Virus record (IMG/VR): IMGVR_UViG_3300049433_000085
Span: 1-40,476 of that record
Length of the DNA stretch: 40,476 nucleotides
Reading direction: 5' to 3' (one strand)
Source of the DNA: a virus
Shown here: in pieces, positions 7,822-16,430 of the stretch
Layout: every line of letters begins with the position of its first letter
Position numbering within the stretch: position 1 is the first letter of the stretch
Made by a program: the position numbers and the translations under genes
The notes under the pieces: generated by a model
Database searches by the model: none
What the model saw: only the letters and a program-made list of their open reading frames with translations
Told to the model about the DNA's origin: nothing

Positions 7822-8973
7822 ATGTCCATTCTGGCCGACAAAGACATCGATACCACCATGGCCGCGGACTGGGCTGCGATCATGGACAAGCACGCCGTCG
7901 AGCCGGACGAGGTGGAAGCGCCCGCAGTCGAGCCCGAGACTCCCGCGGCTGAATCTGTCGTGGACCGGGGTGATGGCCGCCGGCCTGATGGCAAGTTTGC
8001 TCCCAAGGTTAAGGAGATTGCGCCTGAGAAAGAACCGGCGGCGCGAACCGAAGCCAAAGCGCCGCCCAAGGAAGGGGCATCCCCTGACCCGCAAGCAGCT
8101 GCTCAGCCTGATCAACCGATTCCAGAGCGCGACGTCACCCGACCGCCCAGCACCTGGAAGCCCACCGCCCGGGCCGAGTGGGAAAAGCTCCCGCCGACGG
8201 TAAAGGCCGAGATCCACCGCCGTGAATCAGACTTCATGAACGGCCAGAGCCAACTGCTGCCGGATGCGAAGTTCGGCAAGTCCGTGGGCGAGATCGTGGC
8301 TCCCTATCGCATGCTGATCGAGTCTGAAGGCGGTACGCCCGAGCGGGCCATTCACGATTTGCTGCGCACGGCCGCCGCCTTGCGTTTAGGCACCCAGGAA
8401 CAGAAAGCCCAGACCCTGCTGGGGGTGATCAAGCAGTACGGGGTGGATCTCTCCCGGTATCTGCCGCAGCCAGGCCAGATCGGCCAACCGCCCGCCCAGC
8501 CCGGTCCCGTAGCCGATCCGCGGGTCGATCAGCTGATCGGGCAATTGAATTATGAACGCCAGCAGCGCGCCCAACAGGAGCAGTCGCAGCTGGAAGGAAC
8601 CGTCACCGGTTGGATGAACCAGCAGGATGCGCAAGGCCAACCCTTGCGGCCCTATCTGGGGGATGTCATGAGCGAGATGGGCGCGTTGGTGCCGCAGATC
8701 CGGCAGGCCAACCCTAGCCTCGGCCATGATCAAGTGTTACAACAGGCTTATGAAACGGCGACTTGGGGCAACCCCGAGATTCGCCAGCTGCTTTTGCAGG
8801 CCCAAGGGACTGGGCAAGTCCGCGTGGCTGACAACCAGAACCGCGTACGTGACGCTCGGCGAGCCGCTTCCGTCAATGTGCCGCGAAGGGCCTCTGTTCC
8901 ATCGGCCGGTAAACCCGGCACTCTGGAAGAGACCATCACGAACACCGCACGGGAGTTGGGACTCATCACGTAA
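7822..8973 (+). CDS. putative capsid scaffolding protein
   Basis: 383 residues. The N-terminal 110 residues are acidic, Pro/Ala-rich and disordered-looking, with the marker GDGRRPDGKFAPK. A conserved middle follows (WKPTARAEWEKLPPTVKAEIHRRESDF, YRMLIESEGGTPERAIHDLLRTAAALRLG), then a helical Gln-rich C-terminus. It precedes the major capsid gene, as scaffold genes usually do. Scaffold proteins template procapsid assembly and are then lost. Assignment is by composition, motif and position. Confidence 0.8.
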   Translation: MSILADKDIDTTMAADWAAIMDKHAVEPDEVEAPAVEPETPAAESVVDRGDGRRPDGKFAPKVKEIAPEKEPAARTEAKAPPKEGASPDPQAAAQPDQPIPERDVTRPPSTWKPTARAEWEKLPPTVKAEIHRRESDFMNGQSQLLPDAKFGKSVGEIVAPYRMLIESEGGTPERAIHDLLRTAAALRLGTQEQKAQTLLGVIKQYGVDLSRYLPQPGQIGQPPAQPGPVADPRVDQLIGQLNYERQQRAQQEQSQLEGTVTGWMNQQDAQGQPLRPYLGDVMSEMGALVPQIRQANPSLGHDQVLQQAYETATWGNPEIRQLLLQAQGTGQVRVADNQNRVRDARRAASVNVPRRASVPSAGKPGTLEETITNTARELGLIT

Positions 8974-8996
8974 CCGCGTTTTGAGGAGTCACCACC

Positions 8997-9995
8997 ATGC
9001 CCGCGGGCATTACTTCCATCTTCACGGCGTGGAGCGAACTCGCATCCACGACCTTTCGCAAGCACGACACCCAGGTCGCTGACAACGTCAGCAAACACAA
9101 CGCTTTCTTTCGCAAGCTGACGGCCAAGGGCCGCATCCGCATGGAAGATGGCGGTCTGTCGCTCGTCATGCCGCTGGAATACGCCAGCAACTCGACCTAC
9201 CAGCGCTATTCGGGTTTCGACACCCTGAACATCGCCGCCGTCGACGTCCTCACCTCGGCGGAATACCCCTGGCAGCAGGTCGCAGTGAACATCGCCGCCA
9301 GTGGTCGCGAACTGCGCACCAACATGGGTGAGAGCCGGATCATCAACTTCACGAAAGCGAAGATCCGCAACGGCATGAACTCGTTCAAGAACGGCATGTC
9401 GACGGATATCTACTCGGACGGAACTGCGTCAAATCAGATCAACGGTGTGCAGGCCCTGATCGCCGATGCGGGCACGGGCACGGTCGGACAGATCAACTCG
9501 AGCACCTTTCCGTTCTGGCAGAACGTAGTGCAGTCCGCGGCCGCACCGCTGCAGGGTGGCTCCGCCCTGACCTTGGGGCCATCGACCATCGAGAGCCTGA
9601 TGCTGACGCTCTACATCAAGCTCACCCGCGGTGATGACCAGCCGGACATCATTGTCGCCTCGGACGATCTCTTCACGTTCTTCGAGCAGAGCCAGACCTC
9701 CCTGAAGCGCTACACCAGCAACGGCGGAGACCCGGAGACGGATGCGAACGCCGGCTTCGTCAGCATGAAGTACAAGAACGCGAGCGTGTTCTTTGATTCG
9801 AGCGGCGGCATTCCCGCAGCGCACATGTACTTCGTCAACACGGATTATTTCGAGCTCGGTGTGCACCGGGACGCGAACATGACCGTGATGGACGAACTGC
9901 GCAGCGTGAACCAGGACGCAGTGGTGGTGCCGATCCTGTGGATGGGCAACCTGCTGTGCTCGAACCGGTCCCTCCAGGGCGTGCTCAAGGCTTAA
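8997..9995 (+). CDS. major capsid protein
   Basis: 332 residues, after a GAGGAG-type ribosome site. It shows HK97-fold-like features of podoviral capsid proteins: a helical N-terminal arm (WSELASTTFRKHDTQVADNVSKHNAFFRKL), a strand-rich extended region (LVMPLEYASNSTYQRYSGFDTLN), a spine-like helix (TKAKIRNGMNSFKNGMSTDIYSDG), and a C-terminal domain ending VVPILWMGNLLCSNRSLQGVL. Position after scaffold and the strong ribosome site fit a highly made protein. Confidence 0.88.
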   Translation: MPAGITSIFTAWSELASTTFRKHDTQVADNVSKHNAFFRKLTAKGRIRMEDGGLSLVMPLEYASNSTYQRYSGFDTLNIAAVDVLTSAEYPWQQVAVNIAASGRELRTNMGESRIINFTKAKIRNGMNSFKNGMSTDIYSDGTASNQINGVQALIADAGTGTVGQINSSTFPFWQNVVQSAAAPLQGGSALTLGPSTIESLMLTLYIKLTRGDDQPDIIVASDDLFTFFEQSQTSLKRYTSNGGDPETDANAGFVSMKYKNASVFFDSSGGIPAAHMYFVNTDYFELGVHRDANMTVMDELRSVNQDAVVVPILWMGNLLCSNRSLQGVLKA

Positions 9996-10007
9996 AGGAA
10001 AACAAAC

Positions 10008-10724
10008 ATGTTCGCAGCAATTACTCCGACCTTGGGCACGCAGCCGTTCAACGATTGGTTCGCGCCCGACACCACGCAGCGCCAGGCGCTGGGGATGGAA
10101 GTCACCGCCGTCGACCCATATTGGGGGACGGGCGTGTTTGTATATCTCAAGTCCAATGATGCCGTCCTCAAAGGTTCGGCCGTCATGTGGGATGAGATCT
10201 ATCAGGCGGCACTGTTGCCTTCGGCTGTCACGCAGGGCTTTCCCTTCGCCATTGCCATGGCGCCAGCGGCTTCCGGCACCTACTTCTGGGCCCAACACAC
10301 GGGCCGAGCGGTATACAAAACCAATGCGACCGTGGCCGCGGATGGCGTGTTGGCTGTAGCGGCCGCAGGAATTCTGGGGGCGACTGCCACCGGCAAGCAG
10401 GTGCTGGGCATTCGCAACCGCATCTCTGCAACGGGCACGGTCACCGCATCGGTTCTGACGACCAACGGCACCAACGTGTTGCTGGCACAGAAGGGCTATG
10501 ACGGCTTCTTCCTCGGTGCGGTACTCACGGGCACCGGGATCGGTGCATCGGCTGTGGTGGCCGGACTCGACCCGGATGGCAAGCGCATCTACACCGGGAC
10601 CGCCATCGGTACGTTGAGCGGCGCGAACCAGACGGCCAGCGGTCAGGTGACATTGACCGGGACCTACACCGGTTACGGCTCAGGGATTCTCAATCGCCCG
10701 TCCTGCATGCAGATCGTGACCTGA
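10008..10724 (+). CDS. capsid-associated or decoration-type protein
   Basis: 238 residues, following the capsid gene by 12 nt with an AAAGGAAA ribosome site. The N-terminal part has mixed strands (GTGVFVYLKSNDAVLKGSAVMW) and includes a hydrophobic region (AVAAAGILGATATGKQVLGI). The C-terminal part is Gly/Thr-rich beta (LTGTGIGASAVVAGLDPDGKRIYTG, QVTLTGTYTGYGSG) and resembles a short module in the tailspike. A head decoration role is inferred from position. Confidence 0.7.
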   Translation: MFAAITPTLGTQPFNDWFAPDTTQRQALGMEVTAVDPYWGTGVFVYLKSNDAVLKGSAVMWDEIYQAALLPSAVTQGFPFAIAMAPAASGTYFWAQHTGRAVYKTNATVAADGVLAVAAAGILGATATGKQVLGIRNRISATGTVTASVLTTNGTNVLLAQKGYDGFFLGAVLTGTGIGASAVVAGLDPDGKRIYTGTAIGTLSGANQTASGQVTLTGTYTGYGSGILNRPSCMQIVT

Positions 10725-10734
10725 AGGAGATTCC

Positions 10735-11103
10735 ATGCCACTCGCACAACGCCTCGTAACTGCAGGGCTCTCGGCCCTGCAGGCCAGTGCTATTCAAGGC
10801 ACTGTTGAATCCGCAGCGACGGCTACGGGGACGACTCAGGCTACCGCTTATCCGTTGAAAGCGGATGTCACTTACTTCTCGACAGTCACGGGTACGACGG
10901 GCGCGATCCTGCCGATCATGAACGGGGGTGACTCACTCACCGTCTTCAATGGATCAGCCCAAGCGCTATTGATTTATCCGCCCGTCGGAGCCGCTTTGAA
11001 CAAACTCAGCGCCAATGCCAGCTATTCCGTCGCGGCGGCAACGCCGTATGTCGACGTGTATTGCGTGACACCCACGCTGTACATCGTATCCCAGTCCGCT
11101 TGA
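10735..11103 (+). CDS. small beta-rich head protein
   Basis: 122 residues, with AAGGAG upstream. After a helical start (LAQRLVTAGLSALQASA) the rest is beta-rich and Thr/Ala/Val-dominated (AILPIMNGGDSLTVFNGSAQALLIYPPVGAALN), similar in look to small trimeric capsid decoration proteins. It is the last gene before a terminator, so it belongs to the capsid transcript. Function is inferred from position only. Confidence 0.65.
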   Translation: MPLAQRLVTAGLSALQASAIQGTVESAATATGTTQATAYPLKADVTYFSTVTGTTGAILPIMNGGDSLTVFNGSAQALLIYPPVGAALNKLSANASYSVAAATPYVDVYCVTPTLYIVSQSA

Positions 11104-11108
11104 TCACC

Positions 11109-11139
11109 CACCGGCGGGATTCCCCTGCCGGTGCCTTTT
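11109..11139 (+). terminator. rho-independent terminator after the capsid genes
   Basis: Stem CACCGGC (11109-11115) pairs with GCCGGTG (11127-11133). The loop can extend the stem through GGG/CCC, and the hairpin is followed by CCTTTT. It lies in a 55-bp gap, one of the few on this strand, and would raise capsid relative to tail mRNA. Confidence 0.75.
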
Positions 11140-11158
11140 ACGAAGGAGACAACCTCCC

Positions 11159-11773
11159 ATGTCGATGATTCCGACCTTGATGGACAAGCGTCCGCCCTTC
11201 ATCCAGTTCCGCGATCAGGAATATGGAATCAACCGGGATGCATCCGAAGCGGCGGGACGGCCCGTGCCCGCCATGGTCACCATGGCCTGCATCACGCCTC
11301 ACGGCAGTAAGGATGAGTTTATAAAGCCGGCTGAGGAGTGGCTGGCGCAGACCAAGGCCAAAGCGTTGAGGGGTGACTACCCGGTGGAGTGGTACAACCA
11401 CTTCGACCTGCAGTTCACCGAGTGGAAGAAGGGCAACGAGCTGCCGCGCGAAGGCACACCGATTCAAACCTGGCAGGCCGTCAGCAACGAACAGCGTTCG
11501 CGTCTGAAGGCGATCGGCATTCCCACGGTCGAGGACCTGGCGCAGTTCCCGGATAGCAGTCTGGCGATGGTCGGGCTCGATGGCCGGTATCTGCGTGATC
11601 TTGCGCGCGGATGGTTGGATGAAGGCAAAGACAAGGGCATCAATGCCAAAGCGCTTGCGGATGCGAACGCGAAGATTGCCGACCAACAGGTCGTGATCGA
11701 TCGACAGGAAGCGCGCCTGGCGGCCCTCGAAGCTCGTCTGGACGATGAAAAGCCCAAACGCCAACGAGCCTAA
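11159..11773 (+). CDS. conserved phage neck/head-region protein
   Basis: 204 residues, with AAGGAG before the ATG. It carries the block seen in a widespread uncharacterised phage family: TPHGSKDEFIKPAEEWL, YPVEWYNHFDLQFTEWKKGNELPREGTPIQTW, then a helix-hairpin-helix-like IPTVEDLAQFPDSSLAMVGLDGRYLRDLA. It ends in a coiled coil (ANAKIADQQVVIDRQEARLAALEARL). Role unknown; probably head completion or assembly. Confidence 0.75.
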   Translation: MSMIPTLMDKRPPFIQFRDQEYGINRDASEAAGRPVPAMVTMACITPHGSKDEFIKPAEEWLAQTKAKALRGDYPVEWYNHFDLQFTEWKKGNELPREGTPIQTWQAVSNEQRSRLKAIGIPTVEDLAQFPDSSLAMVGLDGRYLRDLARGWLDEGKDKGINAKALADANAKIADQQVVIDRQEARLAALEARLDDEKPKRQRA

Positions 11774-12478
11774 ATGTCGTTACTCACCATAGTTCAATCG
11801 CTCACGACCAAGGTTGTTTCCAACAAGCCCACGGTGGCGGTCGCTTCGGCCGACCCGAAGGTGCTGCAGGCGATTGAGTACATCAATGAGGCAGGTCAGG
11901 AGCTCGGTGCGCGTTACTCCTGGCAGGCACTCACGACCGAGTCGAGCTTTGTCACCCTCGCTGCGGAAGTGCAGGGGACTATCCAGACCCTCGCCGGACC
12001 GGGCTTCAGTTTCATCGTCAATGAGTCGATGTGGAACCGCACCCAGCGCCGACCCTTGTTTGGTCCCAAATCCCCCAGCGAGTGGCAGAATCTGAAGGCC
12101 CGGTTCAGTTCCGGACCCTGGATCTCCTATCGCGTACGCGGAAATCAACTGCTGTTCTTTCCGGTCCCCGCAGTCGGGCAGAGCGTGTTTTTCGAGTGGT
12201 GCACCAAGTTCTGGGCCACTGACACCACCGGGGTGACGCAAAAGAGCAGCATGACCGTGGATACGGATGTGGCATTGCTCGATGAGCGGGTGATCACACT
12301 CGATGCGCTGTGGCGCTTCAAACGCGCGAACAAGTTCTCTTACGATGAGGACTATCAGAAGGCGCAGGATGCGATCAACGATCTGATGAGCCGCGACGGC
12401 AGCAAGCCGCGGCTGAACCTGCAGGGGCCGCCGGCTGAGTTCGGACCCGGGATCTTCGTTAGCGCCGGGAATTGGTAA
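11774..12478 (+). CDS. head-to-tail adaptor (tail tubular A-like)
   Basis: 234 residues, starting directly after the previous TAA. It has a helical N-terminus (VLQAIEYINEAGQELGARYSWQAL), a central strand region (MWNRTQRRPLFGPKSPSEWQNLKA, YRVRGNQLLFFPVPAVGQSVFFEWCTKFW), and a C-terminal helical part (LDERVITLDALWRFKRAN). This matches the layout of podoviral adaptor proteins that bind under the portal. Called from domain order and position. Confidence 0.8.
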   Translation: MSLLTIVQSLTTKVVSNKPTVAVASADPKVLQAIEYINEAGQELGARYSWQALTTESSFVTLAAEVQGTIQTLAGPGFSFIVNESMWNRTQRRPLFGPKSPSEWQNLKARFSSGPWISYRVRGNQLLFFPVPAVGQSVFFEWCTKFWATDTTGVTQKSSMTVDTDVALLDERVITLDALWRFKRANKFSYDEDYQKAQDAINDLMSRDGSKPRLNLQGPPAEFGPGIFVSAGNW

Positions 12479-14295
12479 TGGGCTTCGGGCGCTCCCAGCG
12501 TCGCGCCATCCCTCAACAGGATGGGGATCCGCTCACCGTCTCCGTGCCGGCCCCAGTAGGTGGCGTGAACGCTCGGGATGCCTTGGCGGCCATGCCGCCG
12601 ACGGATGCGATCACCGCGTCCAACTGCTTTGGCACGCCCTCGTATGTGCAGTTTCGCAACGGTTCCTCCTTGTGGGCGTCGGGCCTGCCGAGCAATGTCG
12701 AAACCGTCATGGCCTACAACGGCCTCACCGTGCGCAAACTGTATGGTGTCAGCGGCAACAGTATTTACGACATCACGAGTCTAGGCGCCGTGGGTGCACC
12801 GCTCGTCACCGGCCTGGTCAACTCCCGCCTGCAACACCAGATGTTCAATGCTGGCGGCGGCAATGTGCTGGTCTGGGCCAATGGGGCAGTGACCCCGCAA
12901 CGCTATGACGGTGGCGTTCAAGGCTCCCTGATCCTCATGGGAACGATCACGCCTGGCACCGGCTATGCCACGCCCGGCACCTACATGGCCGTCCCGTTAA
13001 CCGGGGGAACCGGGACTGCGGGCAAGGCCACGATCGTGGTCGCTGGGGGTGGGGTGACCTCGGTGACGATCACGACGCCCGGCAGTGGCTACGTGGTGGG
13101 GGACACGCTCTCGGCAAGCAATGCCAACCTGGGCGGCTCGGGGTCCGGCTTTTCGATTCCCGTGACTCAGGTGGGCGGCTGGTCGGTGATGGTGATCTCC
13201 GGGGTGGGACTCACGGTCACGAACCTGATCACCACGACCGTCTTCAAGCAGCGCATGTGGTACATCGAGAACAACTCGATGAATGTCTGGTATGCGGGCA
13301 TTTTGAGTTTTCAAGGTGTCCTCACCCAACTGCCGCTGGGCCAGATCTTCAAAAAGGGTGGCACGTTGGTACAGATGGCCACATGGACCATCGACAACGT
13401 GTCGGGGATCGATGACTACGCCGTCTTCATCACCACCGAAGGCGAGGTCGCGATCTACCAAGGATACGATCCTGCGCAGATCTCCACCTGGAGCCTCGTG
13501 GGCGTATTCAACATCGGTCGCCCCATCGGACGACGCTGCTATGCCAAGTATGCCTCTGACATCGTCGTCATTACCGCGGATGGGCTCACGCCATTATCCA
13601 AGGCCATGTTGACAGATCGCACGCAGGCGAATGCGCAGCTGACGGACAAGATCGCTAATGCCATTGGTGATGATGTGCAGAGCTTCAATGCCAACTTCGG
13701 CTGGCAGGTAATCGACTACCCGCTGGGAAGCAAGTTGATTATCAATATCCCGGATCAGACCAACGTGCTCATGCATCAATGGGTCATGAATTCGATCGCC
13801 AAGTCATGGTGGCGCTTTGATGCCTGGAATGCCAACTGTTGGGAACTGCAGCAGGACGCTTTGTATTACGGCGGTAGTACCAAGGTGTTTTTGGCCGATG
13901 TGGGTACCGCCGATGCAGGCAGCGCCATCACGGTGGACTGCAAGCCTGCGTTTTCCTACTTCGACTTGCCGGGGAAGCTCAAGAATTTCCGCATGGCACG
14001 CGGGATTTTCCAGGCCAATGCCGTGATCAATCCCACCATTACATTGAATGTTGATTTCAATGACGTGCTCAATTCCTCCCCCTTGTTGGTCTCGGGAGCC
14101 GTGGCTCCATGGGATACGAGCCTGTGGGATGTGACTTCCTGGGGAGACTCGGGCGCATCCATCAGCAACAAGAACTGGCAAGGCATCAGCGGAATAGGGT
14201 ATGTCGCAAGTGGTCGCATCAGCCAACAGGTCTCCGGCGTCATCGTGCAATGGTACTCAACCGACTATCTGTTTGAAGAAGGAGGGCCCCTCTAG
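12478..14295 (+). CDS. large tail/nozzle-like structural protein
   Basis: 605 residues from the ATG that overlaps the adaptor stop (TAATG). A TTG two codons upstream is also possible. It begins with a motif common to podoviral tail hub or nozzle proteins (VPAPVGGVNARDALAAMPPTDAITASNCFGTPSYVQFRNG), followed by repeated strand blocks consistent with a beta-propeller (YNGLTVRKLYGVSGNSIYDI, GGNVLVWANGAVTPQRYDG, VSGIDDYAVFITTEGEVAIYQGYDP). A Gly-rich insert occupies about residues 165-230. Role inferred from position after the adaptor. Confidence 0.78.
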   Translation: MGFGRSQRRAIPQQDGDPLTVSVPAPVGGVNARDALAAMPPTDAITASNCFGTPSYVQFRNGSSLWASGLPSNVETVMAYNGLTVRKLYGVSGNSIYDITSLGAVGAPLVTGLVNSRLQHQMFNAGGGNVLVWANGAVTPQRYDGGVQGSLILMGTITPGTGYATPGTYMAVPLTGGTGTAGKATIVVAGGGVTSVTITTPGSGYVVGDTLSASNANLGGSGSGFSIPVTQVGGWSVMVISGVGLTVTNLITTTVFKQRMWYIENNSMNVWYAGILSFQGVLTQLPLGQIFKKGGTLVQMATWTIDNVSGIDDYAVFITTEGEVAIYQGYDPAQISTWSLVGVFNIGRPIGRRCYAKYASDIVVITADGLTPLSKAMLTDRTQANAQLTDKIANAIGDDVQSFNANFGWQVIDYPLGSKLIINIPDQTNVLMHQWVMNSIAKSWWRFDAWNANCWELQQDALYYGGSTKVFLADVGTADAGSAITVDCKPAFSYFDLPGKLKNFRMARGIFQANAVINPTITLNVDFNDVLNSSPLLVSGAVAPWDTSLWDVTSWGDSGASISNKNWQGISGIGYVASGRISQQVSGVIVQWYSTDYLFEEGGPL

Positions 14296-14299
14296 GCTC

Positions 14300-14716
14300 G
14301 TGTTTGGAGAAGATCAACGGGTGGCCGAATGGGCCGCGCGTCACAGTGCAACCGGTCGATTATGGGATGGGCAATACGTGGGAATTGGACTGGAACGTAA
14401 CGGCGAACTCGTCGCAGCACTCGGATTCACCGAATGGCTGCCGGGCGGTTCCGTGCGCGGTCACATCCAGAGTGTGGGCACGCACTGGCTCACGAAGCCG
14501 TTCCTGCGGATGATTTTCATCTATCCGTTCGTACAGTTGCGCGTGCAGCGCTTTAACGCTCTGATTCCGGCCAGCAACCTGAAAGTGAAGCGCTTTGTCG
14601 AGCGTTTAGGATTCACGTTGGAATCGAGAATGGAACGGGCGCTGGCACACGATGATGTATTGGTCTATCGCATGTTCATAGAGGAGCCGGTCTGGCACCG
14701 GTGGGTCAAACCATGA
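14300..14716 (+). CDS. GNAT-family acetyltransferase-like protein
   Basis: 138 residues from GTG 14300, with AAGGAGG 15 nt upstream (long spacing; a TTG at 14273 is the alternative). It has the small GNAT pattern seen in phage virion operons: IGLERNGELVAALGFTEWLPGGSVRGHI (beta2-beta4), IFIYPFVQLRVQRFNALIPASNLKVKRFVERLGFTLESRMERAL (beta5, helix, beta6). GNAT enzymes use acetyl-CoA to acetylate amines or proteins. A substrate here is unknown. It sits between the nozzle-like and internal protein genes. Confidence 0.75.
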   Translation: MFGEDQRVAEWAARHSATGRLWDGQYVGIGLERNGELVAALGFTEWLPGGSVRGHIQSVGTHWLTKPFLRMIFIYPFVQLRVQRFNALIPASNLKVKRFVERLGFTLESRMERALAHDDVLVYRMFIEEPVWHRWVKP

Positions 14717-15735
14717 GTGATTCCCCGAGTACGCCCCAGCCGGTTGATCCCTACGCGCAAGCCGCAGCCCAATATGGGTTATCCACCGGTACAGCCCTGT
14801 TCAATGCGGGCCTGAATCGTACGAATGTCGCCAATCCCATGGGAGGTTCGTACTGGAAGGCGAGTTATCCCACCGATGGGGTGCCGATGTCCGGGGGAGG
14901 TCTGACAGGGCCGTCCGCGTCGGGACCCGGAGCGCAGGTCAGCAATGGACCGGCTGCTCCGCCTACATATACCGGTAATCATGGCACCCCGAGTTACGGC
15001 TCCATCGGTAACAACGGGATGAGCCTGGGTCAAATGCCTTCCTACGGACTGGGCGCCGGGGGGAGTCCCTCGATGGGTCAGGTGCAGATGCCCGGAGCCG
15101 GAAGCCCGTACAACGGCAGTCCTAGCGGCTCTCCTACGGGCGGCGCGCCGACCTACACCCAATTCACCAGTTTGGCTCCGCAGTTTCAGGACGTGCTGAA
15201 TAAGCCGATTGATACCAGCGGATTGGCGGGTATGCCGGGCGGCCCGAGCACCACCCAGGACCTGCAGAACACCCAGGACGCGTTGTATCAAAAGCAGATG
15301 CAGTATCTGCAGCCTGAGCAGAAACTGCAGAGCGATCAGGAGCAGGCGCAACTGGCCAATATGGGCGCCACCATCGGATCTCCGGCCTACAACAATGAGA
15401 TGGCCCGAGTGGGCCGGCAGCAGCAGGCCCAGACCTCGGATGCACGAACCCAGGCGATCACCGGTGCGGGCGCGGAGCAATCGCGCCTCTTTGGATTGGG
15501 AACGCAAGGACTGCAGAACCAGATCACGGTGAGAAATGCCCCGCTGAACGAATACGAAACCCTCGCGGGCAACGGTTCGGGCGCACAGGCCACCGCACAG
15601 ACCCCGGATATTTCCGGCGCCTTCAACTCCAACTATCAGGGAGCTGTGAATTCTGCCAATGCGCAGTCGGCCAGTAACAATGCAACGGAAACCTCGGTGG
15701 CTTCACTGGCCGCCATGGCCGCGCTGTACTTCTGA
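14713..15735 (+). CDS. virion protein, Gly/Gln-rich (internal or tail)
   Basis: 340 residues. The ATG at 14713 overlaps the previous TGA (ATGA); a GTG at 14701 is also in frame. N-terminal motif DPYAQAAAQYGLSTGTALFNAGLNRTNVANPMGGSYWKAS belongs to a type found beside tail genes in many podoviruses. A Gly/Ser/Pro-rich low-complexity stretch (about 60-150) follows, then a Gln-rich helical region (LYQKQMQYLQPEQKLQSDQEQAQLANMG, NNEMARVGRQQQAQTSDARTQAI). Probably an ejected or tail-associated protein. Confidence 0.72.
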   Translation: MSDSPSTPQPVDPYAQAAAQYGLSTGTALFNAGLNRTNVANPMGGSYWKASYPTDGVPMSGGGLTGPSASGPGAQVSNGPAAPPTYTGNHGTPSYGSIGNNGMSLGQMPSYGLGAGGSPSMGQVQMPGAGSPYNGSPSGSPTGGAPTYTQFTSLAPQFQDVLNKPIDTSGLAGMPGGPSTTQDLQNTQDALYQKQMQYLQPEQKLQSDQEQAQLANMGATIGSPAYNNEMARVGRQQQAQTSDARTQAITGAGAEQSRLFGLGTQGLQNQITVRNAPLNEYETLAGNGSGAQATAQTPDISGAFNSNYQGAVNSANAQSASNNATETSVASLAAMAALYF

Positions 15736-16430
15736 TGCACGTGTTGCAATTCAGTGGCGGTCGAGATTCGTTGGCATGTCTGTATCTGCTCGAGCCGCGC
15801 TGGGAGCAGATCACGGTCGCCTGGTGTAATCCAGGCATGGCCTTTCCCGAGACGCTCGCGCAGATGGAGCAGATCCGGCAGACGGTTCCCCACTTTCTGG
15901 AGATCCATAGCCATCAGTCAATCGAGACTCAGGGATATCCGGTGGACATTCTGCCGATCGCCTCCACGGCTTTGGGCCAACATTGCGAGGGACACCGAGG
16001 ACTGATGTTCCAATCGCGCTATGACTGCTGCAAATCCGCGCTGTGGGAGCCGACGCAGGCGGCCATGAAGCAGATGGGCGCCACGCGGATCATCCGCGGG
16101 GAGAAGTACTGCGATCCCAAAAAGAGCGGCCTGCCCAACTGGGCCGTGGTGGAAGGCGTCACTTATGAGTTCCCGCTGTACGACTGGACCGATGTCGAGG
16201 TCGCAAGCTATCTGCACGACCGCGGTATCGAGTTGCCGGCCAACTATCGCTACATGGACACGGGTCTGGATTGTTGGAATTGTTCTGCATATCTAGATGA
16301 AAACTCCGGTAAAATGCGTTATATGCAACAATTTCATCCGGAAAAATACATGGTGGTTAAGGGCGTTTTACAGGAATTGTTGGAGGCAACTCACAAGGGT
16401 TCTTTCATGCTCGAGGAAGCGCTCAAATGA
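15735..16430 (+). CDS. PAPS-reductase-family PP-loop protein
   Basis: 231 residues, coupled to the gene before (TGATG). An N-terminal PP-loop, SGGRDSL (residues 7-13), binds ATP or an adenylyl nucleotide. A CC pair (98-99, in YDCCKSALW) and C-terminal CWNC (180-183) resemble the cysteines that hold an iron-sulfur cluster in APS reductases and DndC-like proteins. Reactions in the family include sulfate reduction, sulfur transfer to DNA and nucleotide modification; which applies is not visible. The last 165 bp are noticeably AT-richer than the rest, like the next gene. Confidence 0.82.
   Translation: MHVLQFSGGRDSLACLYLLEPRWEQITVAWCNPGMAFPETLAQMEQIRQTVPHFLEIHSHQSIETQGYPVDILPIASTALGQHCEGHRGLMFQSRYDCCKSALWEPTQAAMKQMGATRIIRGEKYCDPKKSGLPNWAVVEGVTYEFPLYDWTDVEVASYLHDRGIELPANYRYMDTGLDCWNCSAYLDENSGKMRYMQQFHPEKYMVVKGVLQELLEATHKGSFMLEEALK

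Noticed and set aside
7321-8217. Leftward frame of 298 codons opposite the portal end and scaffold
   Set aside because: Opposes well-supported portal, small head and scaffold genes; Leu/Arg-rich composition is typical of antisense frames.
9429-10298. Leftward frame of 289 codons opposite the major capsid gene
   Set aside because: Antisense of the capsid gene, with no ribosome site or neighbours on that strand.
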